This document shows positions 61,393 through 64,000 of a DNA stretch of 64,000 bases, piece after piece. This DNA comes from Ascidia mentula. Taxonomy: Eukaryota > Chordata > Ascidiacea > Phlebobranchia > Ascidiidae. The translations under genes were made by a program, and so were the position numbers. The stretch lies in contig OX387203.1 in assembly GCA_947561715.1 (NCBI GenBank), positions 10,602,001 through 10,666,000 of the forward strand. Direction: 5' to 3'. Position 1 is the stretch's first letter. Each line of letters opens with the position of its first letter. The notes below the pieces were generated by a model. It searched no databases. It had not been told where the DNA came from and saw only the letters and a list, made by a program, of their open reading frames with translations.

Positions 61393-63949
61393 ATGAAGCT
61401 GGGAGATAGTGTTGTGAAAAGCTTTCGAGTTGCCAAAGTTTTTCGGGACAACTCTGACAAAATTAATAGCGTTGATTTTGCTCCGAATGGAGAAACTTTG
61501 ATTTCTGGAAGTGATGATGACACAATTGTTATTTATGACTGTGCGAATGAAGGAAAGTGAGTTCCTACAAATAAATGTGTTTTTTTAATGTGATTTTTCT
61601 AAAAGTTATTTACGTATTGCGACTTTACAAAAAGGAAAACATTTTATATATTTAATTTTTCTGTCATAAAATAATTTTCATATTGTAAACTATTACATTG
61701 TCTTGTAATCCCAAATAGTTAAGACTCTTGTCGTTGCATACTATAGCTTCACTTACTCATATTTCTGTATTTTGCAGGCAGAAGCGAAACTTATTCAGCA
61801 AAAAGTATGGAGTTGACAATATTAATTACACACATGCTGGAAATACAGTAATATATAGTTCCAACAAGGTTGATGGTATGTGTTTACATATATTTATGTG
61901 TATATATACATTTTCTAGCAGTTAGTTTGCTAGAAATCTGTATAAAATAGTATATATATCTTGTAGTGATGTTTTTGTGTTATTATGGAAAATAACATAA
62001 GATTAACCAAATTATGCAAAACAACATTTTGTTTATTACCATGAAGTTTTGTGTGCAGATGCGATAAGATACCAATCCCTCCATGACAACAAATATATTC
62101 GATATTTTCCTGGACACACTAAGCGTGTAGTGTGTCTGTGTATGTCTCCTGTTGATGATTCTTTCCTTTCTGGATCTTTGGACAAAACGATAAGATTGTG
62201 GGATTTAAGATCCCAGAGTTGTCAAGGGCTAATGCAAATGCCTGGAAGGCCAGTGGCATCCTTTGACCCAGAAGGATTAATATTTGCTGCTGGAATTAAT
62301 TCAGAAATGATAAAGTTGTATGATCTGAGGTCTTTTGATAAGGTATGGCAAGAAATAATGGCCTTTACGATGATAAAATGTGTTTATCAAAAGCATTGAA
62401 AAAAATGGCCATTTCTAGGCAACATTGCTTATATTCTATTAAACCTCCATCCGGGATTATGAAAAGTCGTTTTTCTAAGACTAAAATCAAATTCTTGCAT
62501 AGCAAATATTTTTGTTGTTTAGTCAAGTTGACTAATTCACCATTGTCCACTGCCATTTTTATAGGGACCTTTTACAACTTTTCGGCTGCAACAAGACAAA
62601 GACTGCGATTGGACTGGATTGAAGTTCAGTTCTGATGGAAAGTTAATTTTGATTTCAACAAATGGAACAGTTGTTAGGTATATTATGTAATATAAACATG
62701 GAAACGGATACAGATAAAGTGTATATAATCAGGGGCGTATCCAGGAATTTTTAAAAGAGGGGTCCAAATTTGTTTAGGGAATTCCCCGATTTTCAAGTAC
62801 AAACTAAACTATTATGGGCGAGAATCGCAAAATACGAACGCCGGTGTTCGCGCAAATCGTCACATAAACGGTGGCTTTCTGGCTTGCGCAATTGTGTAAC
62901 GTTATGGAAAGTTTAACAACGAAACTAATTGACTATCACGCAAATAAACCGCTTGTCATTACAACGTGGCCACTGAAAAACGACGTTTCGTCCGTGAACT
63001 GACGAAAAATGACACTTGTTTCGTAACAATGCAACATGTTTGGTAACAATGCCAAGTGTTCGGTAACAATGCTCCCTGTTTGGAAACAATGGCGAATGCA
63101 ACACGATGCGGTTTTTAGGTCAACGTCAAAGAAAATTTCTGGTTTTCACCGGATTTTGACAAAAAATACAGTGGCGCTTGTTTAGTTATCAAAAAAGACC
63201 AAAATATTTCACAAAAGGGGGGGGGGGGGTCCGGACCCCTCGGACCCCCCCCCCTGGATACGCCCATGTATATAATACAAACAGATTTAGTTTAAGTGCT
63301 TAGATGTAGCACTGAATTTTTGGTTCAAGAAAATAATTTATTTCGATTCCTAATTGTTGAGTGTGAGTTTAACAATACAGGGTATAATAGTGGTAATGAG
63401 CATGCAAGTAAGTCATACTAAAAAAAGCATTTCCTTTAAAGTTTGCAATAAATTACCTTTTGTGCTGCAAATTTTGTTGATTTGTATTGCAATATTTTTT
63501 GTGCAGATTAATAGATGCATTTCATGGTCAACCTCTACAGACATTCATGGGTCACTTAAATACAAAAGGTTTGCCATTAGAAGCAAGTTTTAGTCCTGAT
63601 GCTCAATATGTTTTATCTGGTGAGTGTAATTGTAGATTCATTTTAGATTGTATGAGTATATAAATAATATTTTTCATTTTGAAAACATCAAAAAACCAAT
63701 GTTTTATACAAAATAAAATGTGATTTGGTGAAACAAATTGAAAACAGTCCAATTTTACCATCAACAATAATTTAAGGCTCACAAGATGGACGAATACATG
63801 TATGGAATTCTGAAAATGGGAGCAAAACTGCAGTACTTGATGGAAAACACCCTGGACCTTTGCAGTGTGTAAAATTTAATCCTAAGTATATGATGCTGGC
63901 TTCATCATGTTCAAATATGGCTTTCTGGCTTCCAACCGTGGAAGAATGA
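61393..63949 (+). CDS. WDR82: WDR82: WD40 subunit of SET1 H3K4 methyltransferase and PNUTS-PP1 complexes, 314 aa
   Basis: Six exons, phases consistent: 61393-61556, 61778-61875, 62059-62342, 62565-62677, 63507-63619, 63777-63949 (stop TGA). The product starts [18 protein letters not shown] and carries WD repeats such as [19 protein letters not shown] and [13 protein letters not shown], ending [12 protein letters not shown]. It is near-colinear with vertebrate WDR82 (313 aa) along its whole length. Known role: nuclear beta-propeller that links SET1A/B to the phosphorylated C-terminal domain of RNA polymerase II, and takes part in transcription termination with PNUTS-PP1. Introns are short except the fourth, which is enlarged by a MITE (62730-63268). 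It lies downstream of RYK on the same strand, 2.5 kb away. Confidence 0.95.
62730..63268. mobile_element. CAGGGGCGTATCC MITE, copy 3 (WDR82 intron)
   Basis: 539 bp, same ends, perfect 8-bp duplication tatataat. It lies in the WDR82 intron between exons 62565-62677 and 63507-63619. The G-run next to the palindrome is longer here than in the other copies. Confidence 0.88.
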
Positions 63950-64000
63950 GACCAATTCTGTTGTGACACATGCTGTTACTGCTTGGTCGTTGTCTAGACT

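Overview
The window comes from an invertebrate chordate, most likely an ascidian (Ciona-like). The DNA is AT-rich, genes are broken into many short exons, and two conserved animal genes can be rebuilt exon by exon (RYK, about 595 aa; WDR82, about 314 aa). The species assignment is inference. Everything named here was read by eye; no search was run.

1-43.5 kb (minus strand) is dominated by two paralogous cell-surface receptor genes. Gene A (41.79 to 35.77 kb) is complete by my exon model: signal peptide, three CUB domains, a 126-residue module of unknown fold, one Sushi/CCP domain, two Ig-like domains, one membrane helix and a short tail with two tyrosines (838 aa, 16 coding exons, every phase consistent). 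Gene B (20.05 kb to beyond the left edge) has the same signal-peptide exon and first CUB, but its CUB region has expanded to 20 modules inside the window. Each module is one 191-197 nt exon plus one 145-154 nt exon, always phase 1 to phase 1. Four consecutive two-CUB units repeat with a 2.2-kb period. The upstream flanks of both genes, including a tiny two-exon ORF on the opposite strand, are duplicated as well (about 19.4-21.9 kb and 41.1-43.45 kb).

21.9-35.7 kb, between the paralogs, is a graveyard: a decayed zinc-finger fragment, leucine-rich-repeat exons, a TIL-type cysteine-rich exon, a Penelope-like retroelement with a hammerhead-like motif, a TTAA-flanked non-autonomous DNA transposon, and a broken Ty3/gypsy-type LTR element with short LTRs.

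43.8-49.5 kb is a large CACTA-like DNA transposon with inverted ends. It carries an 805-aa ORF with two C2H2 fingers and a second, spliced ORF, and it has itself been hit by a 0.54-kb MITE. That MITE occurs three times in the window (also in RYK and WDR82 introns), each time with a perfect 8-bp target duplication.

50.2-64 kb is more ordinary: a small secreted two-domain protein gene (minus), tRNA-derived SINE copies, RYK (plus), old hAT debris, and WDR82 (plus). The most promising candidate for something undescribed is the CUB/CCP/Ig receptor pair with its recently expanded, interchangeable CUB exon array.
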